Of a stretch of DNA of 64,000 nt, positions 45,927-54,274 are shown one piece after another. The notes under the pieces were generated by a model. The model was not told where the DNA came from. It saw nothing but the letters and a program-made list of their open reading frames with translations, and did not search any database. Origin of the DNA: an uncultured Acidobacteriia bacterium (GTDB taxonomy: Bacteria; Acidobacteriota; Terriglobia; Bryobacterales; Bryobacteraceae); NCBI GenBank assembly GCA_903828455.1, contig CAIKMJ010000041.1, forward strand, positions 1 through 64,000, in the 5' to 3' direction. Both the position numbers and the translations under genes were made by a program. How positions within the stretch are numbered: position 1 is the first letter of the stretch; every line of letters begins with the position of its first letter.

Positions 45927-46085
45927 ATGAAGAACGCAACCAAGAAAGCAGCCGCGAAGAAAGCTCCGGCCAAGAAGGCTCCGGCCAAGAAAGCTGCGGC
46001 AAAAAAAGCTCCGGCAAAGAAGGCCCCTGCAAAGAAGGCTGCTGCCAAGAAAGCCCCTGCAAAGAAGGCTGCCGCAAAGAAGTAA
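45927..46085 (+). CDS. Histone H1-like Lys/Ala/Pro-repeat protein
   Basis: ATG 45927 to TAA gives 52 residues made almost wholly of Lys, Ala and Pro, as alternating blocks of KKAAA, KKAPA and variants. This is the composition of the C-terminal tail of eukaryotic histone H1 and of bacterial H1-like DNA-compaction proteins. The longer frame upstream is rejected because the promoter lies within it. Expected to bind DNA in the nucleoid. It has its own strong promoter and a strong terminator downstream, so it is a single-gene unit. The repetitive DNA (about 158 bases) is prone to length change. Confidence 0.85.
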   Translation: MKNATKKAAAKKAPAKKAPAKKAAAKKAPAKKAPAKKAAAKKAPAKKAAAKK

Positions 46086-46093
46086 CAACGTTC

Positions 46094-46154
46094 GCGGCCT
46101 CCTGCAGGCCGCATTCGTTTTCGCAAAGGCCCTGGTGACAGGGCCTTTTTTATT
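46094..46154 (+). terminator. Rho-independent terminator after the H1-like gene
   Basis: Two hairpins follow the stop. The first pairs GCGGCCT (46094-46100) with AGGCCGC (46106-46112). The second pairs AAAGGCCCTG (46125-46134) with CAGGGCCTTT (46139-46148) around a GTGA loop, followed directly by a T-run (to 46151). The second has all features of an intrinsic terminator. Confidence 0.93.
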
Positions 46155-46202
46155 GCCCTCCTCTTGTTCGCAACGCCGGATGCGCCGCTGAACAAAGCAA
46201 TC

Positions 46203-46925
46203 ATGCTTCACGCAGACACCTCGTACCTCATCGCGGATCAGGAACTCATGGCAGGCGCGAAGAACTACTTTGCGTGGCAGGGCCGCCTTGTGCTGCGCGA
46301 AGCCGGGCGGCGAGTGGTGGAGGCAGGTTGCGGCGCGGGGAACTTCACTCCCTGCCTGCTGGACCGCGAATTTGTGGTGGCTGTCGACGGAGAGCCGGAA
46401 TGCGTTGCCCGGGTCAGAGCGCGTTTTGCGAAGCGCCCGAATTTTGAAGCAGTGGTTGCCGATATCTGTTCGCAGGAATTTCGTGATCTGCGTCGGTTTG
46501 CGCCTGACACGTGCGTTTGTCTCAACGTGCTGGAGCACATTGAGGATGATGTGGCGGCACTGCAGTCGATGGCGTCCGTTCTTGCGCCGCGTGGAAAGAT
46601 CGTCCTGATTGTGCCGGCTTTCCGCAGCCTGTACGGACCCATCGATCGAAGGCTTGGCCACTTCCGGCGATACACGCGCCGCTCCGTTCACTCGCTGGCT
46701 GCAGCCGCGGGGGTGCGAATCGAAAAGATGCACTACATGAACAGCGCCGGATTCTTCGGCTGGTGGCTCAATGCCCGTGTGCTCCGGCGCGGAACGCAAT
46801 CGGCCGGGCAAATTCGCTTCTACGACCGATTCATTGTGCCGCCGATGGCGCGGATTGAAGCGCGCGTTCCGCCGCCGTTCGGGCAGTCGTTATTCGTGGT
46901 GATGGAAGCCGAAGGCGTCAGCTGA
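46203..46925 (+). CDS. Class I SAM-dependent methyltransferase
   Basis: A 240-aa protein. ATG 46203 is preferred to an upstream TTG. Motif I VVEAGCGAGNFTPCLL, VVAVDGEPECVARV, motif II/III-like FAPDTCVCLNVLEHIEDDVAALQSM and VLIVPAFRSLYGPIDRRLGHFRRYTR identify the methyltransferase group often found beside glycosyltransferases and lipid or sugar-modifying genes. Its 3' end overlaps the convergent DegT-type aminotransferase by 8 bases. Acceptor unknown. Confidence 0.8.
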   Translation: MLHADTSYLIADQELMAGAKNYFAWQGRLVLREAGRRVVEAGCGAGNFTPCLLDREFVVAVDGEPECVARVRARFAKRPNFEAVVADICSQEFRDLRRFAPDTCVCLNVLEHIEDDVAALQSMASVLAPRGKIVLIVPAFRSLYGPIDRRLGHFRRYTRRSVHSLAAAAGVRIEKMHYMNSAGFFGWWLNARVLRRGTQSAGQIRFYDRFIVPPMARIEARVPPPFGQSLFVVMEAEGVS

Positions 46926-48081
46926 GCAAGCGACGTGTGGCGGCAATCACATCCGCAACATCGTCTTCGGTCATTTTCGGATAGAGCGGCAGCGACACCA
47001 GACCTTCAAAGATGGCGTCGCTCACCGGGAACTGCTCGCGCCGGTAGCCGAATCGCGGGCCGCTGTAGAGCGGATGCCGATGCAGCGGAATGAAGTGAAC
47101 GCTGGTGCCGATGTTCCGGTCGCGCAGGCCTTCGATGAATTCGTTGCGGCCGATTTTTGCCACCCCGGGCTGAAGCTGAATCGGGTAGAGATGGAAACAG
47201 TGTCGCCCGTATGGCAGACGGCGCGGCAGGGCGACGCCTGTCAGGTCGGCAAATGCTTCGTCGTAGCGATCGGCGATCGCGATGCGGCGCTCTGTAAACG
47301 CTCCGATCTTTGCGAGCTGATGGATGCCGATCGCGGCCTCAAGGTCGGTCATGTTGGCTTTGAAGCCAGCTTCCATCACCTGATAGTGCCATGAGCCGGA
47401 ACTGGTATATCGAGTCCAGGCATCGCGGCTGATGCCGTGCAGCGAGAGTGAGCGGCAGCGTTCGGCGAACTCTTCGTCATCCGTCGCAATCATTCCGCCC
47501 TCGCCGGTGGAAAGGTTCTTGGTGGCGTAAAAGCTGAATGACGCGGCGGCGCTGGCCGAACCTACGAGCCGGCCCTTATACTCGGTCCCCGTGGCGTGAG
47601 CGGCGTCTTCCACAATGTGCAGCGCGTGGCGAGCGGCGAACTCATGGATTGCGTCGAGATCGCAAGCCTGGCCGGCGTAGTGAACCGGAATGATTGCCCG
47701 CGTCTTCGACGTGACGGCGCGTTCGGCGGCCTCGAGGTCGATCAGAAGATCATCGGTTGTGTCGACCAGGACGGGCGTTGCGCCCAGATGCAGAACGACG
47801 TTGGCCGTGGAGCAGAACGTCATGGTCGGAACGATGACTTCGTCACCGGGGCCGATCCCGCGCGCAGCCAGCGCAATCTGCAGGCCGGCCGTGCAGGAAC
47901 TGACGGCGACTGCGTGTCGGGCGCCCAGCCAGGCCGCGAATTCCGATTCGAAGCGCTTCACTTTAGGACCGCTGGTGATCCAGCCAGACCGTAAAGTATC
48001 GACGACTTCCTGGATTTCCTCTTCGCCCAGCAGAGGCAGGCAGTAAGGCAGAAAGGTATTGCGCGGCGCACGGGTGCTCAT
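46918..48081 (-). CDS. DegT/DnrJ/EryC1/StrS family aminotransferase
   Basis: A 387-aa PLP-dependent sugar aminotransferase. ATG 48081 gives MSTRAPRN and then PYCLPLLGEEEIQEVVDTLRSGWIT, a standard start. A longer in-frame version is rejected. PLP-Lys is in SFYATKNLSTGEGGM. AGLQIALAARGIGPGDEVIVPTMTF, VEDAAHATGTEY and HYQVMEAGFKANMTDLEAAIG are family signatures. It transfers an amino group to nucleotide-activated 3- or 4-keto sugars in surface polysaccharide or glycan pathways. No other sugar genes are in the window. Confidence 0.95.
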   Translation of the reverse strand: MSTRAPRNTFLPYCLPLLGEEEIQEVVDTLRSGWITSGPKVKRFESEFAAWLGARHAVAVSSCTAGLQIALAARGIGPGDEVIVPTMTFCSTANVVLHLGATPVLVDTTDDLLIDLEAAERAVTSKTRAIIPVHYAGQACDLDAIHEFAARHALHIVEDAAHATGTEYKGRLVGSASAAASFSFYATKNLSTGEGGMIATDDEEFAERCRSLSLHGISRDAWTRYTSSGSWHYQVMEAGFKANMTDLEAAIGIHQLAKIGAFTERRIAIADRYDEAFADLTGVALPRRLPYGRHCFHLYPIQLQPGVAKIGRNEFIEGLRDRNIGTSVHFIPLHRHPLYSGPRFGYRREQFPVSDAIFEGLVSLPLYPKMTEDDVADVIAATRRLLS

Positions 48082-48295
48082 TTGGGCAACAGGACGCCCT
48101 ATTGTAGTCCGGCCGCTGGCTTCGGGCTTGTGCCCGGGAGCCGTCCTGCACAAATACCGGCTTCAGGACGTCAGTGCGAGCGGGAGGCTGAGAATCGGAA
48201 CAGGAAGCTCGAGCGCGGCCACGAGGACCAGGCGGCAGGGTTCCCCGGGCGCGACCTTCGGCAGGCGCCGAGCATGCCAGTGTGCCCATATCAGC
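48082..48295. other. Gap between the aminotransferase and DUF6152 genes
   Basis: About 214 bases in which no convincing gene, hairpin terminator or repeat is visible. A promoter for the minus-strand aminotransferase presumably lies here. Confidence 0.4.
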
Positions 48296-48694
48296 CTAGC
48301 GGCCGCCATACAGTTTGACCTCCTGGCCATTTGCCAGCGTGATGCTGCTTACGTGAAGCGCGGGCACGCCGTTTTTCGCCGGATGCCCGGTGATGGTAAT
48401 TTTGTCGCCGGCGTTGAGAGAAGTCTGTGACCAGCCCTTGCGCGCCAGTTCGTTCGGGCTGCCGAACTCGCCTTGCCATTGCCGCGTCTGTCCTTTTTCG
48501 TCGGTCGCGGTGAACTCGACGACACTGTGCGGATTGACATAGTGGAAATCGACCACAACACCGTGAAGCGTGAGTTCCGAGCTGGCGTCGAAATCCGCCC
48601 AGCCGTGATGCGCGATGGCGGAAAGGGGCGTGAAGATAAGAATGGCGCAGGCGGCGAGAAGCGCGAGGAGTAATGCCGAGCGTGCATCGTTCAT
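48296..48694 (-). CDS. DUF6152 family exported protein
   Basis: A 132-aa protein with signal peptide 1-28 and the mature start HHGWADFDASSELTLHGVVVDFHYVNPHSVVEF, a pattern typical of DUF6152 proteins that accompany redox or metal proteins in Acidobacteria and Proteobacteria. The N-terminal HH pair may be a metal site. Its ATG overlaps the stop of the QhpA-like gene by four bases (ATGA at 48691-48694), so it is co-translated with that diheme protein. Confidence 0.8.
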   Translation of the reverse strand: MNDARSALLLALLAACAILIFTPLSAIAHHGWADFDASSELTLHGVVVDFHYVNPHSVVEFTATDEKGQTRQWQGEFGSPNELARKGWSQTSLNAGDKITITGHPAKNGVPALHVSSITLANGQEVKLYGGR

Positions 48695-50397
48695 TGGGGA
48701 GTCTCCCGTAAGACCGGAATAGAAGCGGGGGCGGGACCGATATCGACCCAGCGATCGAGATCGCGTACGTACTGACGCCCGTTCATTGAGTAAGTCGGGA
48801 TCGTTACGACGACGTAAGCCTTTCCGACTAACGGTTTGCCGCTGAGATCCACCTCGCTGCGTGCGGTGGCGATCACCCAGACGTCGAAATTATTGCCGGG
48901 ATTCCTGGCCGCAGGTACAAGCAGCCCTTCAGGTGTCATGGCGCCGACGAAGTCCGCGCTGCTGCCAGGCGGCGAATGAAAAACTTCCACCGCCCATGCG
49001 GCGTCGACCGGGCCGAGTTCAAGATCGTCGCCGGTATGCAGCTTGCCGTCCGGACCGCGCTGGTATCCGATGGCCTCAAACGGCTGATATCCGCGAGGGT
49101 GCGCGGGATCGTTGAAAGAAGCCATGGCGGAATCTGGTGTCACCTTCACATAATCGACGCGGTCATAGACAGTAAGTGCGCCCGGAAGTACAGAACCGGA
49201 AAGAACGACGTCGCGTTTGCCCGGTGAGGCGCCGGAGTCGACGTCCACCATGGCAGTTACCTGCTGCGAAGTTACGGAGACAATCGATCGCAAGTTGATC
49301 CCTGCGCCGAATTGAAGGTCGCCTGTATTCAGAGCGGCCGGGAAGCCGTCGCCGAAGAGCCGGACGCGCGCGCCCTGCGATCCAGCTTTCAGCGACTGTC
49401 GATCTAACAGTGTAAGCATTGGGCCGCCCGGCGGACGGCGCAACTGGACATCGAATCCAAATTCCTGGTACTGCCCCCAGAACCAGCGACCCTCGATAAT
49501 TGCGCGATCTGGCGAGATCAACATAACTTCGCGTGCTTCGCATGCGGGATTGTCAGGTGTCGCGTCCGTGTCCTGGGCGGATGGATTGCCGGAGGAGCGG
49601 CCGCGCCAGGCGGAGTCGCCGTATACCGCGATGTGTCCGGTGCGTCGGAGTTGCGAGCCATCGGCCACGGAAGTCAGCTTCACGAAGGTGTCGAACTCGC
49701 CGTCGCCAGCCGGATCCAGTCTGATCTCACCGTAATAGCGACCGCGGCCGGGGAGTGAAGCGGTCACGAGCCAACGTCCGCTCACGTCGGCCACCCCGGA
49801 TCGCGCATACCAATTGTCGAAGTCAACGGAGTGCAGCGGGGCGACATTCGCGAGAAAGGGCGCAGCCGCGTCGCCCGGCCGGAACTTATAGGCGGACGCA
49901 TGGGCGTCGATGAACCGCTTCCACTCGGCGGGAGATCGCCGCCACGATAGAGGGCGAGCGATGTAGTGGCATTTTGAGCACGCGCTGACAGCCGGATCGG
50001 CGATCATGGTCGTTTCCCTGAGGAAGCGCCGCTCGGCGTCGTAGAGCACGGTTCGCGCCTCTGCCGGGGAAAGTCCGTGGCGGGAGCTGAGATACCGGAC
50101 GATAGGTCGGGCCTCGGCCGGTGTGAGCGAAAGGCCGTGCAGAACGACCATCTGTTTCAGAACATCCTGCCAGGCCTCGGGTGTGGTTCGGGCCCAGGAG
50201 ATGCGCTGCATGTTCCCGCGTTCGTCCCGGGGATGACACGTCCCGCATTTGGAAACGACGAGCGGGTCTGTAACCGGTATGCCTGCTTCGGGAGCAGTTA
50301 CTGTCGTCTGACCGAGCGCAACTGCGCACAACAGCAGGAGAAAAAGCGCTCCTGCGAGCCTGTAAATCGCCGTCAGTGGGAGAAGTCTCAACGCCAT
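48691..50397 (-). CDS. QhpA-like diheme protein (second QHNDH alpha-subunit-type protein)
   Basis: A 568-aa exported protein. Signal peptide to about residue 30. Two CXXCH heme sites: C51-G-T-C54-H55 and C140-S-K-C143-H144. After the dihaem part comes the three-domain beta-rich region of the QHNDH alpha subunit, with GRWLVTASLPGRGRYYGEI, EGRWFWGQYQEFGFDVQL, VRLFGDGFPAAL and VDYVKVTPDSAMASFND. It parallels the qhpA gene at 54275 throughout but has no gamma or beta gene of its own beside it. ATG 50397 is taken as start; ATG 50436 is in frame and possible. It is divergent from the TonB-qhp unit. Role: probably a separate electron-transfer or dehydrogenase component. Confidence 0.85.
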   Translation of the reverse strand: MALRLLPLTAIYRLAGALFLLLLCAVALGQTTVTAPEAGIPVTDPLVVSKCGTCHPRDERGNMQRISWARTTPEAWQDVLKQMVVLHGLSLTPAEARPIVRYLSSRHGLSPAEARTVLYDAERRFLRETTMIADPAVSACSKCHYIARPLSWRRSPAEWKRFIDAHASAYKFRPGDAAAPFLANVAPLHSVDFDNWYARSGVADVSGRWLVTASLPGRGRYYGEIRLDPAGDGEFDTFVKLTSVADGSQLRRTGHIAVYGDSAWRGRSSGNPSAQDTDATPDNPACEAREVMLISPDRAIIEGRWFWGQYQEFGFDVQLRRPPGGPMLTLLDRQSLKAGSQGARVRLFGDGFPAALNTGDLQFGAGINLRSIVSVTSQQVTAMVDVDSGASPGKRDVVLSGSVLPGALTVYDRVDYVKVTPDSAMASFNDPAHPRGYQPFEAIGYQRGPDGKLHTGDDLELGPVDAAWAVEVFHSPPGSSADFVGAMTPEGLLVPAARNPGNNFDVWVIATARSEVDLSGKPLVGKAYVVVTIPTYSMNGRQYVRDLDRWVDIGPAPASIPVLRETPQ

Positions 50398-50846
50398 TGG
50401 CTTTCGGACCGGGCGCGGCAATTGCCGGGAAGTCAATATTTTCGGGAGTCAGCGCGACGACGGGGCGGGGAACGGCGAGGTGGGGGCGCGAAACGAAGCA
50501 GCCCAACTGCTCCAGTGTAGCCGAATTTTCTGCCGGCGCACGCGCAAAAGTGATGAATCTGCAGCAGACTCCAGGGCAGCCAAAAGGTGATGCATTTTGT
50601 CTATCTGACGAATCCAATATTGCAATCAGGCATTCGTTGACTTCAGGAAGACAAACGCGGGTACAATGATGACTACACAACTGCCTTCGCTGCGTCAACG
50701 AAGGCGAGTCAGCTCAAGGTACTCACGCGTAGTCCCCGTCCACCGTCAGGACACCAAACTAACCCTGCACTGTTGAAGTTGAATCGGTTCGGACACACAG
50801 TTTCTGTCTGCTGCCGAAATCAAAATTTTCTACAAGGAGAGTCAAA
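50398..50846. promoter_or_regulatory. 449-base divergent control region of the qhp locus
   Basis: No gene is supported. On the plus strand, TTGACT (50637-50642) and TACAAT (50662-50667) form a weak promoter with an over-long 19-base spacer. A hairpin GCCTTCG/CGAAGGC (50683-50689 with 50699-50705) lies in the resulting leader of about 175 bases. AAGGAGA (50834-50840) is the RBS of the TonB receptor. The minus-strand promoter of the QhpA-like gene should be in the left half, but none is convincing. Confidence 0.45.
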
Positions 50847-53800
50847 GTGTCTGGATACCTTCGTTCGGAGGGCGCCGGTTCACCCGCGCCAACGGCTGTT
50901 TCTTGCATCAAACTTGTCATTCTCGCTCTGTTGTTCGCCGCTATAGGGCTGGCGCAGTCCACATTCGGATCCTTCGTCGGCACGGTAAGTGACCCGTCAG
51001 GGAGCCGTGTGGCGGATTGTGTTGTCACGCTCACGAACAGCGGAACGTCGGCAAAGCGATCAGCGCTGACCGACAAAGAAGGTAACTATAGTCTTGTCAA
51101 TCTGGAGCCGGGAAGTTATGAGATCGTCATGCAGGCGCCAGGCTTTCAGCCTGCGACTTTCAAGAGCCTCGCTTTGTTGTCGCGCCAGACCATGCGTATT
51201 GATGGCTCGTTGTCCGTGGCAGGGCAGGCGCAGTCGGTCAATGTCAGCGAATCCGCGGAAGCGGTAGTAACTACAGACGTCTCCAGCATCGCTGAAACAA
51301 AAAGTGGTCGCGAACTACTGGACCTGCCGGTAGGCGTGGCCTCGCGCGGACTCGGTTCCACGAGCGCAATTTCAACGCTGACCACGCAGGCCGGAGTGCA
51401 GACCGATAACGCGGGCAACATGTCGGTGGCGGGTTCAATTCCAGCTATGCTCTCCATCAGTATCGACGGCATCAGTACGATGAGCGTGCGAAGCGAAGCG
51501 CCAATCGCAGAACTTTTCCCGTCGTTCAACACGATTGCCGAAATTCGGGTCAGCGAGGTCAACAACGCTGCGGAGTATGGGGGCGTCAGCGACATCACGA
51601 CCGTCTCAAAAAGCGGGTCCAACAGCCTGCATGGCGGGGTCTTTGAGAATTTTCAGAATTCGGACCTCAACTCCCGCAATACCTTCAGCTCCACGGTTTC
51701 ACTGGTGAAAATGAACAATTACGGTGGCTTCCTGGGCGGCCCGGTCACTATCCCGCACGTTTACAACGGCAAGGACAAAACGTTCTTCTTTATGAGTTAT
51801 GAAGGGCTCCAGTTGCCGCGCCAGCAGTTCATCACTCAAAGCGTTCCGTCGCGTGCGCTCCGCTCGGGCGATCTCAACGGCTACGTCGTCGGTGTCGACC
51901 TGAACGGGACACCGTTCCCTTTGAATAAGATTCCGGACAGCCAAATCTCGCCCATCGCGAAAGCAGCGCTGGCGAATCTTTTCCCGCTGCCGAACGCCGG
52001 GTTGCCGACCGCCGTGGCGAATAACTACGCGGTCAATTTCCCGACACCGATTTCGAGCAATCAGGCCGATTTGCGGCTGGATCAGAACATCAGCACCCGA
52101 CAGACCTTCTTCATGCGCGGCACGTACAAGTACAAAGACGTTACAAACGCCCCGGTCTCATCGGGGACGATCCTCTCCGGTGGCCTGCATCAGCCGGAAC
52201 GCGACTTCTCCGTCACCGCTGCGCATAACTTCATCATCAACTCCACACTGGTGAACGAACTGCGGCTGGGCATTACAGATAACCGGGTGCTGACCAGCAA
52301 CGGCGCGAATGCCGATGCCCTGGTAAAGGCCATCGGCGTTCCAGTGCCGGATCCGCCAGGCGGAAACTGCACGCCGACGTTCACGATCACGGGCTTCCAG
52401 GCAACCAACGCCACCTGTAATTCCATCAGCAGGTCGCAGACAAAGCAGTTGATCGATAACCTGACGTGGACGCGCGGCTCTCACACGATCAAATTCGGCG
52501 GTGACATCCGCAAGCTGGGAGCGTATTTCAGCAATGTGTTTGCCAGCAACCGCATGGGTACCTATACGTTCAACGGTTCGGTGACCGGGCTCAATCCGTA
52601 CGTAGCGTTTCTTCTCGGATATCCGGACAGGACGGGCATCGGCGAGGTGACTTCTCCGGATTCGAACGGACACTCGATTCACTACTCGACATTCATCCAG
52701 GATGACTGGAAAGTGACATCGCGCCTGACGCTCAATTACGGGTTGCGCTGGGAGTATCATCCGCCCTTCACGGATGCTCTTAACAACATGGCAGTTCTGC
52801 TCCCTGATTACACCAGCGTAGTCAACGGAGTCACGGTGCATGGCGCGGTGGCTGTTCCTGACGCCGGAGTGCCGCTGATCAACAAAGTGTTCGCCGGTTC
52901 GATTGCTCCGACGCCGATTTTGTCGGCATCACAGGCGGGCATCCCGCAAACGCTCCACAGATCTGACCTGACCAGCTTTGCTCCGCGTATCGGCTTCGCA
53001 TGGCGGCCATTCGGTAATGACAAGACAGTTGTGCGCGGCGGCTACGGAAAATATATCGAGGCGATGCTGGGCACTCTGACCAGCGCCGGATGGGCTGTGG
53101 AAGCGAGCGACGTCGGCTCGTTCACGAATTCAGTGGTGAATCATGTTCCCACGCTTCAGATGCCTTATCCGTTCCCGGCGAATCTGGCGCAGAACGGGAC
53201 ACAGAGCTTCCAGTTGTCCGCGGACGTCGATTACAAAGATCCGTACGTTCAGCAGTGGAACTTAACTGTGGAGCGGGATCTGGGCTACAACATTGGCCTG
53301 CGCGTGTCCTATGACGGAAACCATGGCACAAATCTCGGCTTCACGCAGAACCTGGCTCAGGTGGCGCCGAATACGATTGGGTTTGCCAAGGCGGCTGCAA
53401 GCTCTCCCTATCCGCTGTGGGCGTACATCGCGCAGGAAAGCACCGGAGCCCGCAGCAACTACAACGCCGTCACAATTGCGGCGAATAAGCGACTCTCCCA
53501 CGGACTACAGTTCACCACGAACTATACCTACGCTAAGAATCTTTCCGGCGCCCAGGGTTATGCTCCCACCGCATTCGGTACGCAGGCCGGAGGGACGGTG
53601 ACGGACATATATAACATCGGCCTCGACTACGGTAATGTCGCTTTCACGCATAAGAGCCGTTTTCTCTCCACTTTCCTTTATGAGTTACCGTTCGGGCGCA
53701 AAGGCTATCTGTTCAACAAGGCACCAGCCTATATCGATCAGATAATTGGCGGCTGGCAGTTATCGGGCGTGCTTATGTTCCAGACCGGCCCGTTTATGAC

Positions 53801-54227
53801 CGTAGTTGCACCCGGTGCCGATCCGTCGGGGAATAATTCAAATAACACTTCGGGTGCCGGCCGCGCCGACATTGTGTCGGGTGTGCCGCTCTATCCGGCG
53901 AATCAGGGAATCAGCGGCTGGATCAATCCGGCGGCGTTTGTCAAACCCGCCAACAACATTGGTCGCGCCGGGGATTCTCCGGTCGGTTCCGTGGTTGGCC
54001 CGGGAACACAGGCGGTTTCGCTTTCTTTATTCAAGAGCGTCCAGTTGAAGGAGCACATGAAGCTGCAGTTTGGAGTGGCGGCGGCCAATGCCTTGAACCA
54101 TCCCAATTATGCATCGCCCTCCAATCTGAGCATTGGGACCGCGGGATTCAGCAGCCTCACCAACGTGCAAACACAGGAAAACGCGGGCCCCCGGTCACTT
54201 ATGGCGAGCGCCAGATTGAATTTCTGA
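50847..54227 (+). CDS. TonB-dependent receptor (Oar-like) of the qhp locus
   Basis: An 1126-aa outer-membrane protein starting at GTG 50847 behind AAGGAGA. After a signal peptide (about 20-37) comes a carboxypeptidase-regulatory-like domain (FGSFVGTVSDPSGSRVADCV to about 120), a plug with VNNAAEYGGVSDITTVSKSG, and a barrel with RLTLNYGLRWEYHPPF and FGVAAANALNHPNY, ending in LMASARLNF. It precedes qhpA by 47 bases on the same strand with no terminator visible, which suggests co-transcription with the amine dehydrogenase and a role in amine or amine-containing substrate uptake. That link is inferred. Confidence 0.9.
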   Translation: MSGYLRSEGAGSPAPTAVSCIKLVILALLFAAIGLAQSTFGSFVGTVSDPSGSRVADCVVTLTNSGTSAKRSALTDKEGNYSLVNLEPGSYEIVMQAPGFQPATFKSLALLSRQTMRIDGSLSVAGQAQSVNVSESAEAVVTTDVSSIAETKSGRELLDLPVGVASRGLGSTSAISTLTTQAGVQTDNAGNMSVAGSIPAMLSISIDGISTMSVRSEAPIAELFPSFNTIAEIRVSEVNNAAEYGGVSDITTVSKSGSNSLHGGVFENFQNSDLNSRNTFSSTVSLVKMNNYGGFLGGPVTIPHVYNGKDKTFFFMSYEGLQLPRQQFITQSVPSRALRSGDLNGYVVGVDLNGTPFPLNKIPDSQISPIAKAALANLFPLPNAGLPTAVANNYAVNFPTPISSNQADLRLDQNISTRQTFFMRGTYKYKDVTNAPVSSGTILSGGLHQPERDFSVTAAHNFIINSTLVNELRLGITDNRVLTSNGANADALVKAIGVPVPDPPGGNCTPTFTITGFQATNATCNSISRSQTKQLIDNLTWTRGSHTIKFGGDIRKLGAYFSNVFASNRMGTYTFNGSVTGLNPYVAFLLGYPDRTGIGEVTSPDSNGHSIHYSTFIQDDWKVTSRLTLNYGLRWEYHPPFTDALNNMAVLLPDYTSVVNGVTVHGAVAVPDAGVPLINKVFAGSIAPTPILSASQAGIPQTLHRSDLTSFAPRIGFAWRPFGNDKTVVRGGYGKYIEAMLGTLTSAGWAVEASDVGSFTNSVVNHVPTLQMPYPFPANLAQNGTQSFQLSADVDYKDPYVQQWNLTVERDLGYNIGLRVSYDGNHGTNLGFTQNLAQVAPNTIGFAKAAASSPYPLWAYIAQESTGARSNYNAVTIAANKRLSHGLQFTTNYTYAKNLSGAQGYAPTAFGTQAGGTVTDIYNIGLDYGNVAFTHKSRFLSTFLYELPFGRKGYLFNKAPAYIDQIIGGWQLSGVLMFQTGPFMTVVAPGADPSGNNSNNTSGAGRADIVSGVPLYPANQGISGWINPAAFVKPANNIGRAGDSPVGSVVGPGTQAVSLSLFKSVQLKEHMKLQFGVAAANALNHPNYASPSNLSIGTAGFSSLTNVQTQENAGPRSLMASARLNF

Positions 54228-54274
54228 ATACCGGCGCTCAATAGTCAACCTTGATTCGACAAAGGACTACCAGC

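Noticed and set aside
45927-46085. CRISPR-like repeat array
   Set aside because: The regular repeats encode Lys/Ala/Pro blocks in frame and have no spacers, so they are a coding repeat.
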